Of a DNA stretch of 64,000 nt, positions 10,001 to 17,344 are shown piece by piece. Where the stretch lies: NCBI RefSeq assembly GCF_900107695.1, contig NZ_FNQP01000002.1, positions 1 through 64,000 of the forward strand, given 5' to 3'. This DNA is from Thiothrix caldifontis (GTDB taxonomy: Bacteria > Pseudomonadota > Gammaproteobacteria > Thiotrichales > Thiotrichaceae). Within the stretch, counting starts at the first letter, position 1. Each line of letters opens with the position of its first letter. The notes beneath the pieces are model-generated. The model was not told the origin of the DNA. It did not search any database and was given only the letters and a program-made list of their open reading frames with translations. The position numbers were made by a program, and so were the translations under genes.

Positions 10001-10505
10001 CAACCGGGGCAAGCCGCCATTCCTCTTCCTTGTCACCCAATACCCGCGTGCCATGCCCGCCATGACAACAATCCAGCAAGACAACAATGTGTTGGCAGTG
10101 GTTTGCTGCCAGTTGCGCAATCAGGTAACGCAATTCCTTGTCGCGCAAATCGGGAATACCGGCGGTACGGCTATCATGGCAAACCAGTGACTCATTCAAA
10201 TGGTCAGGTTCCATATCCCAGAAAATCTCCGGTGCAAGCGTCTGCGCCCCGTGACCAGAAAAGTAGAAAACGGCACTATCCTCTGCTTGCCAGTCACGCC
10301 CCAGCAAATGCTGCTGGAAATGCCCGATAATGTTTTGCCGGGTTGCCTGCGCACTCAACAGTACGTCAATATTTTCCGGGGGGATACCAAACTTTTTCTG
10401 CAAGGTATTGGAAAACAAGTAGACATCATTTTCACAGCCATACAGCGTTCTAGCCTGTGAACTCTGATAATGGTTAATGCCAACCAGCAAGCCATAAACA
10501 GCCAT
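7020..10505 (-). CDS. Metacaspase-like (C14) protease fused to an alpha/beta-hydrolase (lipase-like)
   Basis: A 1161-residue fusion. The N-terminus is a caspase-fold C14 domain: LLVGINHYQ at the start, YFSGHGAQ with catalytic His85, LVCHDSR at about 108-113, and VVLLDCCHGG with catalytic Cys147. Residues about 280-830 are a long middle region without recognised motifs, partly beta-rich. The C-terminus is an alpha/beta-hydrolase: LLLIHGIIGH for the oxyanion region, LAHSMGGLVAR with nucleophile Ser956, and likely Asp1114 and His1142 (CDHLSYF). A short hydrophobic stretch (VAVGGVVVAALM) follows the hydrolase core. An inferred logic is that the caspase part processes or is processed to release the lipase. 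GGGGG stands before the ATG. It lies third in the leftward cluster and shares its strand with all five neighbours. Confidence 0.9.
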   Translation of the reverse strand: MAVYGLLVGINHYQSSQARTLYGCENDVYLFSNTLQKKFGIPPENIDVLLSAQATRQNIIGHFQQHLLGRDWQAEDSAVFYFSGHGAQTLAPEIFWDMEPDHLNESLVCHDSRTAGIPDLRDKELRYLIAQLAANHCQHIVVLLDCCHGGHGTRVLGDKEEEWRLAPVDTAEYPLDSFIFWQQVDKTLDQAQLKTLIPASGKHILLSGCQDFQVSIEKAQGSVSSGFQKHGLFTFALCETLSALQYPISYQELRNHIHLRLQSKNFSQVPQIEAVAGADVTQVVLGAERLSLRILVSQEAGEWKLDAGMMHGLHSGDELALFGKDAAIGKPDTCLTTARIQQAGSFNSTLLIKDASVLKVADQPYTAIITRQHFAKTAIRLQGDASSLQEARAILQAGESPADPGCFLKEEEQHGEAHYIVHAQAGAYYLTQTSDTRPLFKKADDALKVLEQAAALVRWQQKRDLHNPQTRLGDPVEMVVTYDGQEYINEDVTLKYAFNGSQWEQPRFHLELRLKPNQPPLYYALLYFDGSTGEVSNVLASGGWLSHEGSDQENQLKAQPKVKAREGKVIPLKIKDELLTQGITRIQDSLKLIVCESVFDSSLLNQPGLQLYDGKAAGTRALMNSLEQLAFDSHFRSLGDEVSAAPTDWTSKVINLTVIRPQESKAVPEQDAELLLQVGNHAVYIEPHPAFRGMVRLTTAHQENSRGMAQTVYEPSVLSADASVFTFSDGRGADLGLDALDIYLTRDAAAVSPANPLTLSINQPLAAGEQIIPYVYDSANQFFLPLGYATTGEDGRTFIRIESLPEAAATTPDDGTKSLGSALKVLFRKLVYRDLLRIDEEIHVLGTPRFAPNDPARLEGYTHDKPTVVAKAKDAQRILLLIHGIIGHSSAMVGCVNLVHSAGQAPLGAAYDLILTFDYENLNTRIQDVAKALKAQLEQAGITPEGGKRLDILAHSMGGLVARWFIEREGGDQLVNTLVMVGTPNGGSPLASFKEHGYAVLKTWAYSNLVAILNGLTTVAVGGVVVAALMKLLDAVDNTLDQLAPDSDFIHELANAAEPTNVRYRVVAGDTSGQMIAPGRHTARLSTLLAYLGQRTKLAAYDLLTEKLFKEANDMAVGHGSMVQFNPVWQAAVTVEPVQCDHLSYFADPAAVQKIAQQLRE

Positions 10506-10541
10506 TTATTACCCCCTTCTTTGTTGCCTACTGTTTACCTC

Positions 10542-11189
10542 TTACATAAACAAGGAACCATACCCAAATTCGCGGTATATTTCCCTGATTTCACCTTCCA
10601 CAGGTTCTTTTATCAGATCACTGAGCTGATCTTGCATGGATTTGCCGGTCTGCTCACCTTTGAGCGCAATATCCACCGCAAAAAAGAAAGCACGCCCGTA
10701 GCGGGCAATCAGTTCCGCCCGATCCAGCCCGTTAACGATCTTGCGGGCGTTGTACCAGTCGCTATCTTCATGAAAATACTTGCCCAAGCCCACACCGGTA
10801 AACAAACCGTGGATCATGCCTTCAAACAGGATTTGGGTAGCAATAGGCATATCCAACGCTTTATCAGGGTAGTTCAGCAGATCCACCTTCAACCGTTCAC
10901 CCATGGTCTTGTAATTGTAATCCCACGTAAGCTGTACAAAACCGCGCCCGTAATAAGGCGTATTGCCATATTTTCTGCCAGCCCCCTTGCCATACTCCTC
11001 AATCGGCTGCATGGTACGGGCGGTTTCATGGTAGGTGGTCGCCAAAATGTAAGCCAACCAACGGGCATCGCTTAGCTTGCGTTTATCCCATTCAGTAAGA
11101 ATCGCCTCCATCCCTTCCACTTGGCTTTTAGCTAGCACCCCATCAAACGGTGCATTGCGCACTGCATTGTAAAAAATTGCCTTGTCCAT
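10542..11189 (-). CDS. GH19 chitinase/endolysin-like glycoside hydrolase
   Basis: A 215-residue protein of the GH19 lysozyme-like fold. The motif YHETARTMQPIEEYGKG carries the expected catalytic Glu, and YYGRGFVQLTWDYNY is the substrate-binding core typical of phage and bacterial GH19 lysins. Such enzymes cut peptidoglycan or chitin. No signal peptide is seen, so it could need a holin-like route, lysis, or another exporter; the lipoprotein upstream is the only obviously exported product of the cluster. GAGGG precedes the ATG. It is separated by 12 bases from the lipoprotein stop and 36 bases from the caspase gene, so co-transcription is likely. It may be of phage origin, but no other phage gene is nearby. 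Confidence 0.85.
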   Translation of the reverse strand: MDKAIFYNAVRNAPFDGVLAKSQVEGMEAILTEWDKRKLSDARWLAYILATTYHETARTMQPIEEYGKGAGRKYGNTPYYGRGFVQLTWDYNYKTMGERLKVDLLNYPDKALDMPIATQILFEGMIHGLFTGVGLGKYFHEDSDWYNARKIVNGLDRAELIARYGRAFFFAVDIALKGEQTGKSMQDQLSDLIKEPVEGEIREIYREFGYGSLFM

Positions 11190-11201
11190 GGTTCATCCCT
11201 C

Positions 11202-11579
11202 TTATTTGGAAGGTTTCAAGTCCGCATAAGCCTCATAACGCAAGTCTTTATACTTGGCTTCGCTCAGAAACTTATCAATATCTTTGGGAGCGCCCGGTTT
11301 CTTGTTTAACCACGCTTGTAAAACCGCCTTATTGCCATCCTGCTTAATCCATTCGCGGAAATATTCATCCGGGGTTCCGGGTGCGTTTACAATGGGCGAA
11401 GGCTTGGGTTTAGGGTCAGGTTTTATTGTCGGAGGTACAGGTTTAGAAGATCCCGCTCCCGTGTTTGCCACCGGAGGCGTTTTATCCTTATCAGGTAGCT
11501 CAGCAGATTGTTCAAACACAGAACAACCGGCAAGGAATACAGCAGCAAAGGCACAGGCCAAGATTGCACTCTTTTTCAT
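11202..11579 (-). CDS. Small lipoprotein, first gene of the caspase/CHAT cluster
   Basis: About 125 residues with a lipoprotein signal: a KK n-region, a hydrophobic stretch and the lipobox LAGC followed by SVFEQ. A Pro/Lys-rich linker (PTIKPDPKPKPSPI) leads to a C-terminal helical region of about 60 residues (EYFREWIKQDGN to YADLKPSK) that I do not recognise. Its lipid-anchored, periplasm-facing position and its place before a cell-wall hydrolase suggest a partner or immunity role, which is inference. ATG at 11579 is preferred over the GTG at 11588 because a GGGG lies 8 bases ahead. The upstream 150 bases are AT-rich and hold an inverted repeat at 11641-11664. Confidence 0.75.
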   Translation of the reverse strand: MKKSAILACAFAAVFLAGCSVFEQSAELPDKDKTPPVANTGAGSSKPVPPTIKPDPKPKPSPIVNAPGTPDEYFREWIKQDGNKAVLQAWLNKKPGAPKDIDKFLSEAKYKDLRYEAYADLKPSK

Positions 11580-11640
11580 CACTTTCACCCCGCTATCGTG
11601 ATTGGCTAGTCATCTTAAGTGTATAGCCTAAAGATCACTC

Positions 11641-11664
11641 AAATACTGATTTTTCTGAGTATTT
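11641..11664. promoter_or_regulatory. Inverted repeat upstream of the caspase/CHAT cluster
   Basis: AAATACT and AGTATTT are perfect 7-base arms around a 10-base T-rich centre, about 60-85 bases before the lipoprotein start and in the only sizeable AT-rich gap before the cluster. It could be an operator or part of the promoter region. No strong -35/-10 pair was found with it. Confidence 0.3.
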
Positions 11665-11737
11665 TATTGACTTATATCATGAGATTTTTTTATGAAAAAC
11701 AATGAAAAATAGTAATTAACCTTGGTTTACAGGCTAA

Positions 11738-12928
11738 TTAATCATACCCCGACATCTCCAAATACCCCCGCCCCAGCACTTCGCCATTCGCCACATCCAC
11801 CACGCGCACTGCCCCTTCCCAGTACGTAATCCCCGTCTGCATCAACTGATCATCCACCACCGCCTCAATCCGCCAGCGTTTTCCTTGCTGCGGCAAAGAC
11901 ATCTCCCACGCCACCGGATACCGCACCCCGCTTGCCGCCTGCCAGTAACGCAACGGTTTCAGCATTACATCATCACTGGCAAGCGTTTGCGCCGTACCCT
12001 CCGGTAACACCCACTTCCCCGCACTGTGCGCATCCGCCTCCCCCGACTTTTTGCGCAAGCGGTAAAACATCAGCTCATGCCCATCGTGCAATTGCAGCGA
12101 AAACCAATCCCACCCCGCCTGATCCGCCCCCAGCGCACTGGTACTCCATTCCCGATCCAGCCAAGATTCGCCCGTCACGGTGAAACGCTGCCCATCACGG
12201 TAAATTTCCCCCAGCGTCTGCAAGCGCGTCAGCGAGTAATAATACGAGGCATTGCCCACCTCACTGCTTTTCTGGCTCAAACCCTGATCACCCTGCAACA
12301 CCGGCGGCTTTTGCGGGCGCAATTGCAAATTCAGGGTGAAATCGTGCGCCTTCACCGCAATCGCCCAGGGAAATTCCCCCGCCCCATTGCCGACCATCTG
12401 CCAATCTTCCAACCACACCCGAAACGGCTGCACGGATTGCCCCGCCAAGCCTGCCGCTCCCCGCGCCAACCGCTGATCATGTAAATGCTCACCAGCTTGC
12501 ACATCGGTCAGCGCCACATGCGCCATCCACACCTGATTGCTTGCCCACGGTGAAGCACTCACAGGCTTATCGGGCATGAATGCAATCCGAAACCACGTCA
12601 CCTGATAGCCGAATTGCCGCCCGTCATCGGTTTGCACATTGCCCGTCACATACCACCATTCGTTACGGAAATCGGGATGCGCCGCGTGATCTTGCGGAAA
12701 CTGGAAGGCGCGGGGCGCAAGCGCACGGCTAAACCGCGCATCCGCCACCCCGCCGAGAGCGGCGTTTAAATCGAAGGTGTCAGGTTCGGGAGTTTTGCTA
12801 CACCCCGCCAACAACAATAAACAGAAGAGAAAGATAAGAGGGCGTATGCAATACGCCCCTACCATCCCCTGTAGGGGCGTATTGCATACGCCCTCTTCCT
12901 CTTCACAACATTTCCATTTACCGCGCAT
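11738..12928 (-). CDS. AttH/CrtC-like (lipocalin-type) lipoprotein of an ABC exporter operon
   Basis: The body matches the AttH/CrtC family, with FPQDHAAHPDFRNEWWYVTGNV near the mature N-terminus and later EWSTSALGADQAGWDWFSLQL. These lipocalin-fold proteins are encoded with LolD/LolE-like ABC modules and are thought to handle a lipid or other hydrophobic cargo at the envelope. The lipobox is LLAGC. The start is unclear. ATG at 12928 has a strong GGAGG site and overlaps the permease stop, but gives an acidic N-region (CCEEEEG) before the hydrophobic core. ATG at 12865 gives a normal signal peptide (MVGAYCIRPLIFLF then LLLLAGC) but lies in the loop of a perfect 25-bp palindrome (12838-12895), whose arm encodes part of it. 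The palindrome appears to have been inserted into the signal-peptide region. Confidence 0.8.
   Translation of the reverse strand: MRGKWKCCEEEEGVCNTPLQGMVGAYCIRPLIFLFCLLLLAGCSKTPEPDTFDLNAALGGVADARFSRALAPRAFQFPQDHAAHPDFRNEWWYVTGNVQTDDGRQFGYQVTWFRIAFMPDKPVSASPWASNQVWMAHVALTDVQAGEHLHDQRLARGAAGLAGQSVQPFRVWLEDWQMVGNGAGEFPWAIAVKAHDFTLNLQLRPQKPPVLQGDQGLSQKSSEVGNASYYYSLTRLQTLGEIYRDGQRFTVTGESWLDREWSTSALGADQAGWDWFSLQLHDGHELMFYRLRKKSGEADAHSAGKWVLPEGTAQTLASDDVMLKPLRYWQAASGVRYPVAWEMSLPQQGKRWRIEAVVDDQLMQTGITYWEGAVRVVDVANGEVLGRGYLEMSGYD
12838..12895. repeat. REP-like perfect palindrome inside the start of the AttH-like gene
   Basis: Two perfect 25-base arms (12838-12862 and 12871-12895) around an 8-base loop. 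Each arm is itself a small hairpin, GGGCGTAT and ATACGCCC around three bases. A related single copy lies at 63421-63444. The element is inside the coding frame: its loop contains an ATG and its downstream arm encodes VGAYCIRP of the signal peptide. Confidence 0.9.
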
Positions 12929-15440
12929 CCAATCCCTCCCGCACCGAGGCTCGCCCAATACGCCGCACCGGATAAATACTTGCCAGCAACGCCGCCACCA
13001 ACGCCAGTGCAACCGCTTGCAACGGCACCAACGCGAACACATGCGTTTGCATCGTCCACCCAAACGAACGCTGGTTAATAATCTCGATCAACACCACCGA
13101 CAGCAACCACCCCAACGGCAGCGACAACAACCCAGCCAGCAACCCAATCAACGCCGCCTGCCCCAACACCAGCCGCTGTAATTGCTGCGGCGTAAACCCC
13201 GTCGCCCGCAAAATCGCAAACTCACGCCCCTTTTCCAAAAACAACGCCATCAACGCACTGAACACGCCCACGAACGCCACAATAATTACCAGCAAGCGCA
13301 ACACATTGGTAATCGCAAATGTCCGGTCAAACACCTGCAAGGAAAACTCGCGAATATCCTGATTGGAACGCACCACCAACGGCTGCCCCGCCTGCTGCAA
13401 TTCGCCCGCCCAGGTTTGTAACTGCCGCTTCAGCGCCGCCACATCCGCCCCCGCTGCTGCTTGTATCCCAATCGACGAAATTCCCCGATCCGCCCAATAA
13501 CGCTCGTACAACCCACGCGGCAATACCACCATGCCCTGCGTTGCACTGTAATCGCGAAACACCCCCAACACCGGCAAATTCACCTTGCCCGCCACTTCTG
13601 TCGTCACTTGCACCGTATCACCGCGCCGCTTGCCCCGATGATACGCAAACGGCTCTGACACCAGCAGCCCTTCGCCTGCCAGAAACCGTTGCCAAATCGC
13701 CGCCGCATCACCCTCCAAAAACGCAAACCCGCGCCCGCTATAACGACTCGGCTGCAACACCAACACAGGCATCGGAAAATCTTCCACTGTCAACCGCGTC
13801 GTGCGCCCCGTACTTACTGCTTCTACGCCCTCTAACGCCTGCACCCGTGCCAACCAATCGGGATGCAATGAACCATCCACCCGCGACGCTTCCTGCGACG
13901 TTGCCGACACATACACATCACTGGCAAGCGTCATTTCCAGCCATTCCGCCACACTCGCCCGAAACGAGCCGATCATAATGCTCACACCCACCGTTGCCGA
14001 CACCGCCACCGTCAGCGCAATAATCGCCAAACTGGTACGGCTCAAACTCGCCTGCACCCCACGTATCGCCATGCGCAGCAACAAGTGCAACCGCAGCCGT
14101 TGCAAACCGTGCAAGGCCATGCGCAATACCAACGGTACACACAAGCTATACCCCACAATCAGCAAAAACAGCCCGAAAAACCCCGTTACCAACTGCTTAC
14201 CGGAATAGCCAATCAACCCCGCACTCGCCAACATCAGCACCACACCAGCCACCGCCAAGCCCGTCCCCCTACGCTGATTGCCCTGTTCCAAGGTCGATTG
14301 CCGTTGCACTTGCACGGGCGACACCTGCGCTGCTTCCCACGCAGGCGCTAACGTCGCCACCAACACCGCCAGCAAGGTAATGCCCACGCCTTTCAGCAAT
14401 ACCACCGGCGTCAACAGCAAATCCGTCGCCCGCACACTCACGTATAAATCGCTGATGGTTTGCGTCACCAACACCAGCAAACCCTGCCCCAACAACACAC
14501 CCAGCAAGACTCCCAACACACTACCGACCACACCCAATACCAAGGCTTCCAGCAACAAATGGCGGAACAACTGTCCACCCGTTACCCCCACCATGCGCCC
14601 AATCGCAAACGCCTGCCGCCGCTGCAACACCGAAAACGTCATGGTGTTGTAGACCAGAAACGCCCCCACCAACATTGCCAGCAAACTCATCGCCAGCAAA
14701 TTGGTACTAAACGCTTGCGTCATCTGGGTGAACACTTGTTGGCGGGCGGCGAAGGATTCGAGCTTGAGCGCAGGCGGCAACCGCGCTTGCAATTCAGCCG
14801 CTTGTTCGTCGGTAAGTTTGAGCTGGATTTTGGTGAGACCGGACGCCGAACATTCCCCCCATCCTAACCTTCCCCCGCAAGGGGGGAAGGGACAAGAAGT
14901 ACGCCCATCTTCTGTCTTACTCCCTTCACCCCTTGCGGGGGAAGGGCTGGGGATGGGGGGGCAGTTCGGAGCAAGACCCTGTACCGTCGCAATATCCGCC
15001 ACCCACAACTCGTCACTGATTCGCACCCGCGCCCCCGGCTCAGTCAGCAACTGCCGCACTTCCTCAGCGTCAATGTCTACCCCCGCCGCCTGTTGCAACG
15101 GCGCAGCGAACGGATCAATCCCCAGCAACGTCGCCTGCAAACCCTCCTTCTCAATCGCCACTTCCACCACTGGCGCAGATTCCCGATACCCCCATTCCAC
15201 CCGCAACTGCCGGTAAAAATCATCAGGAACATTGCCGCGCACGGCAGTGATTTCATGCGTCATCGTCCCCGACAGCGCATTTACCGACGCCCGAAACGAT
15301 TGCCCCGCGCTCTGATTCGCCAAATCCACTGCAATAATCACCGCCGTCCCCAGCGCAATGCTCAACAGCGTCAGCCACAACTGCCAGGGATGTCGCGTGA
15401 AAAACCGCCAACTGGCACGTGCCAGCAAAGTATTGCTCAT
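12918..15440 (-). CDS. FtsX/MacB-type ABC transporter permease with in-frame repeat insertion
   Basis: About 840 residues with the DUF214/FtsX layout: an N-terminal membrane helix (WQLWLTLLSIALGTAVIIAV), a periplasmic domain, three helices around MSLLAMLVGAFLVYNTMTF, a second core (MAIRGVQASLSRTSLAIIAL) and a C-terminal helix set ending near YPVRRIGRASVREGL. Two FtsX domains in one chain are typical of permeases such as those of the AttEFGH-like operons. It pairs with the ATPase at 16658 and the lipoprotein at 11738. The true start is the ATG at 15440, two bases after the sensor stop. About 40 residues in the periplasmic domain (around PSPSPARGEGSKTEDGRTSC) come from a palindromic repeat (14846-14969) read in frame; they are rich in Pro, Gly and Cys and unlike the rest of the protein. 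Confidence 0.9.
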   Translation of the reverse strand: MSNTLLARASWRFFTRHPWQLWLTLLSIALGTAVIIAVDLANQSAGQSFRASVNALSGTMTHEITAVRGNVPDDFYRQLRVEWGYRESAPVVEVAIEKEGLQATLLGIDPFAAPLQQAAGVDIDAEEVRQLLTEPGARVRISDELWVADIATVQGLAPNCPPIPSPSPARGEGSKTEDGRTSCPFPPCGGRLGWGECSASGLTKIQLKLTDEQAAELQARLPPALKLESFAARQQVFTQMTQAFSTNLLAMSLLAMLVGAFLVYNTMTFSVLQRRQAFAIGRMVGVTGGQLFRHLLLEALVLGVVGSVLGVLLGVLLGQGLLVLVTQTISDLYVSVRATDLLLTPVVLLKGVGITLLAVLVATLAPAWEAAQVSPVQVQRQSTLEQGNQRRGTGLAVAGVVLMLASAGLIGYSGKQLVTGFFGLFLLIVGYSLCVPLVLRMALHGLQRLRLHLLLRMAIRGVQASLSRTSLAIIALTVAVSATVGVSIMIGSFRASVAEWLEMTLASDVYVSATSQEASRVDGSLHPDWLARVQALEGVEAVSTGRTTRLTVEDFPMPVLVLQPSRYSGRGFAFLEGDAAAIWQRFLAGEGLLVSEPFAYHRGKRRGDTVQVTTEVAGKVNLPVLGVFRDYSATQGMVVLPRGLYERYWADRGISSIGIQAAAGADVAALKRQLQTWAGELQQAGQPLVVRSNQDIREFSLQVFDRTFAITNVLRLLVIIVAFVGVFSALMALFLEKGREFAILRATGFTPQQLQRLVLGQAALIGLLAGLLSLPLGWLLSVVLIEIINQRSFGWTMQTHVFALVPLQAVALALVAALLASIYPVRRIGRASVREGLDAR
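14846..14969. repeat. Palindromic repeat inserted in frame in the permease gene
   Basis: A 124-bp element with imperfect terminal inverted repeats: CCGAACATTCCCCCCATCC on the left and GGATGGGGGGGCAGTTCGG on the right. It holds two inner hairpins made of CCTTCCCCC/GGGGGAAGG-type arms around CGCAA-like loops. This type of C/G-rich repeat is common between genes in many proteobacteria; here it is translated as part of the FtsX permease without a stop or frameshift. Confidence 0.85.
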
Positions 15441-15441
15441 G

Positions 15442-16626
15442 TCATAAACCGCACACGCCACCTTCGTACACATCCATCACCGCTTTCAGTTCCTGATAGA
15501 TATAGTCACGCTCGTCAACACTGAAGGCCACGACCCGCTCAGGCACATCACCGTTTTCCATTGCATACAGCAACTTGTTTACCTGAATACAGCCCAGACT
15601 CGCCAGTACATCCACCTCTGCGTCCAGCCGGTGCGTATCGAGTGTTTGCACCGCACACGCCACTTCAGACGCAATGCTGCTGTTATCACCAAACCAGAAA
15701 TCCAAGCCTTTGGACAAGAACTCCTCATAACTCAGGTAATGCGAACCGTCACACGAGAAATTCAGCCCCACCGTGCCATTCACAATATTCAACGAAGCCG
15801 AACGCAAATAAATGGTTTCATCCGCAAACCGCAAGGCTTTTAACTGCTTCAATACCCTGCCCACATCGGCAGGCGGCACAATGGCACGCTCGAAATAAGG
15901 TCGGCGTGGGTAAGCCAAACAAATGCTGGGGTCAATCAATTCCTCATTGGTCAGGATGCGGTACACATACGGGTCATCCCGATGCCAAATCGTGGTACGG
16001 CTGCTGGAAAAGTGAATCTGAAAATGGTGTACGCCCTGATCAAGAATCAGCGCCTCATGCACCGACAGCACCACATCAATGTGCCGATCCATCACACTCT
16101 CCACCCGCTGTTGCGCAAACAAACCACTACGAATCGCGGGGTCACCCTTGATTTGTCGCCACTGACTCGGCTCTTCGTAGATCACTTCCGAATGCGGCAA
16201 TTCGCGCAAGTCGTAATCCACGCCCAAAAACCCGACGCGTTGCCCATTGGCATCCCGAATACTTTGAATCGCCGTGATCGATGGGCGCTTTTTATTGCGG
16301 CTGATGTAAGCTTCCGATAGGTTAAAGTCGATACTGGCATCGTGCATGTGCTTCATGTACGGGCGCTCGGAACGGTCACGCCCGCGTGCTTCCGGGTCAG
16401 CGCCGTAACGGTTCACCGTGGAGCTGATTTGTACCCCGTGCGCATCCAGCACGTACACGTATTTGCAATAATCCAGTGCGCTGAATACCCGCCGCATACA
16501 CTCATCCAGCCGCTCGACCTCATCCATCTGCGGCAAGATTCTGCCCGCATACTCATTGAGCGCATTACCTAACAAATCCGTGAGCAACGCACGGTGTGAG
16601 TTAATCGAATGTTGTAGTGATTTCGC
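15442..16626 (-). CDS. PDC (Cache-like) sensor-domain protein
   Basis: About 394 residues. The N-terminal half looks like a PDC/Cache sensor: helices near LLTDLLGNALNEYAGRILPQ, then YVYVLDAHGVQISSTVN, a DRSERPYMKHM motif, SEAYISRNKKRPSITAIQ and GFLGVDYDL, as in ligand-binding sensor domains. The second half has no recognised output domain (no kinase, GGDEF or chemotaxis module). No clear membrane helix or signal peptide is present, which is unusual for this fold. ATG at 16626 has a GAGGG site. It sits between the ABC ATPase (31-base gap) and the permease (1-base gap), so it is part of the exporter operon and may sense its cargo or a signal controlling it. Confidence 0.75.
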   Translation of the reverse strand, partial: AKSLQHSINSHRALLTDLLGNALNEYAGRILPQMDEVERLDECMRRVFSALDYCKYVYVLDAHGVQISSTVNRYGADPEARGRDRSERPYMKHMHDASIDFNLSEAYISRNKKRPSITAIQSIRDANGQRVGFLGVDYDLRELPHSEVIYEEPSQWRQIKGDPAIRSGLFAQQRVESVMDRHIDVVLSVHEALILDQGVHHFQIHFSSSRTTIWHRDDPYVYRILTNEELIDPSICLAYPRRPYFERAIVPPADVGRVLKQLKALRFADETIYLRSASLNIVNGTVGLNFSCDGSHYLSYEEFLSKGLDFWFGDNSSIASEVACAVQTLDTHRLDAEVDVLASLGCIQVNKLLYAMENGDVPERVVAFSVDERDYIYQELKAVMDVYEGGVCGL

Positions 16627-16657
16627 CATAAATACCCTCATCAATTATCCGTGGTGC

Positions 16658-17344
16658 TTACCACGCCAAGGCTTGTGCGCCAGTTTGCAAGCCACCATCC
16701 ACCATCACCAAAATACGCCCTGCGCGTTCTGCCACCGTGCGGCTATGCGTCACCACCAGCAAGGTTTGTTGCGCCGCATCCGCCAGTGAAAACAGCAAAT
16801 CCAACACCAATGCACCGGTTTTCGCATCCAGATTGCCGGTGGGTTCATCCGCCAATACCAACGCCGGTTGATGAATCAAGGCGCGTGCAATCGCCACACG
16901 CTGCTGTTCCCCGCCGGACAATTGATCAGGAAACGCCGCGCCACGTGTCGGCAATTGCACCGCTGCCAACCAATGTTGCAAACGGCGTTGCTGTTCCGCA
17001 GCTTCAACCCCCAGCAACATCAGCGGTAACAAAATATTTTCTGCCACCGTTAACGTCGGAATCAGGTTGAACTGCTGGTAAATAAACCCGATGTGTTGGC
17101 GGCGAAACAGCGTCAATTCCGGCTCACGCAAGCGTGACAACACCTTTCCCGCCAGTTGAATTTCACCGCTGGCAGGCATATCAATTCCTCCCAGCAGGTT
17201 TAATAGCGTAGACTTGCCCGAACCACTGCTGCCCACCAGCGCGACGTGTTCGCCCGCTTGCAAGCTCAGGCTGACATCACGCAGCACCGTGTGTTCACGA
17301 CCGGCTTCGGGGTAAGCATAATGAAGGTGGCTGGCTTGTAACAA
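16658..17344 (-). CDS. ABC transporter ATP-binding protein, LolD/MacB type
   Basis: A 228-residue ATPase with Walker A GSSGSGKST (38-46), Q-loop in FIYQQFNL, signature LSGGEQQR, Walker B LVLADEPTG and the H-loop in VVTHS. It is the LolD/FtsE-like class that powers FtsX-fold permeases. It heads the leftward operon ATPase, PDC sensor, permease, AttH-like lipoprotein. The start is a TTG at 17344; no in-frame ATG lies near. The upstream 140 bases separate it from the divergent gene at 17485, so promoters for both are expected there. Confidence 0.9.
   Translation of the reverse strand: MLQASHLHYAYPEAGREHTVLRDVSLSLQAGEHVALVGSSGSGKSTLLNLLGGIDMPASGEIQLAGKVLSRLREPELTLFRRQHIGFIYQQFNLIPTLTVAENILLPLMLLGVEAAEQQRRLQHWLAAVQLPTRGAAFPDQLSGGEQQRVAIARALIHQPALVLADEPTGNLDAKTGALVLDLLFSLADAAQQTLLVVTHSRTVAERAGRILVMVDGGLQTGAQALAW

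Noticed and set aside
12929-13063. Longer N-terminus for the AttH-like lipoprotein
   Set aside because: The extra residues are Trp/Arg/Cys-rich and lie inside the permease gene in another frame; the strong ribosome site is at 12928.
13319-13978. Plus-strand 219-residue frame
   Set aside because: Pro/Thr-rich shadow of the GC-rich FtsX permease gene; no motif and no ribosome site.
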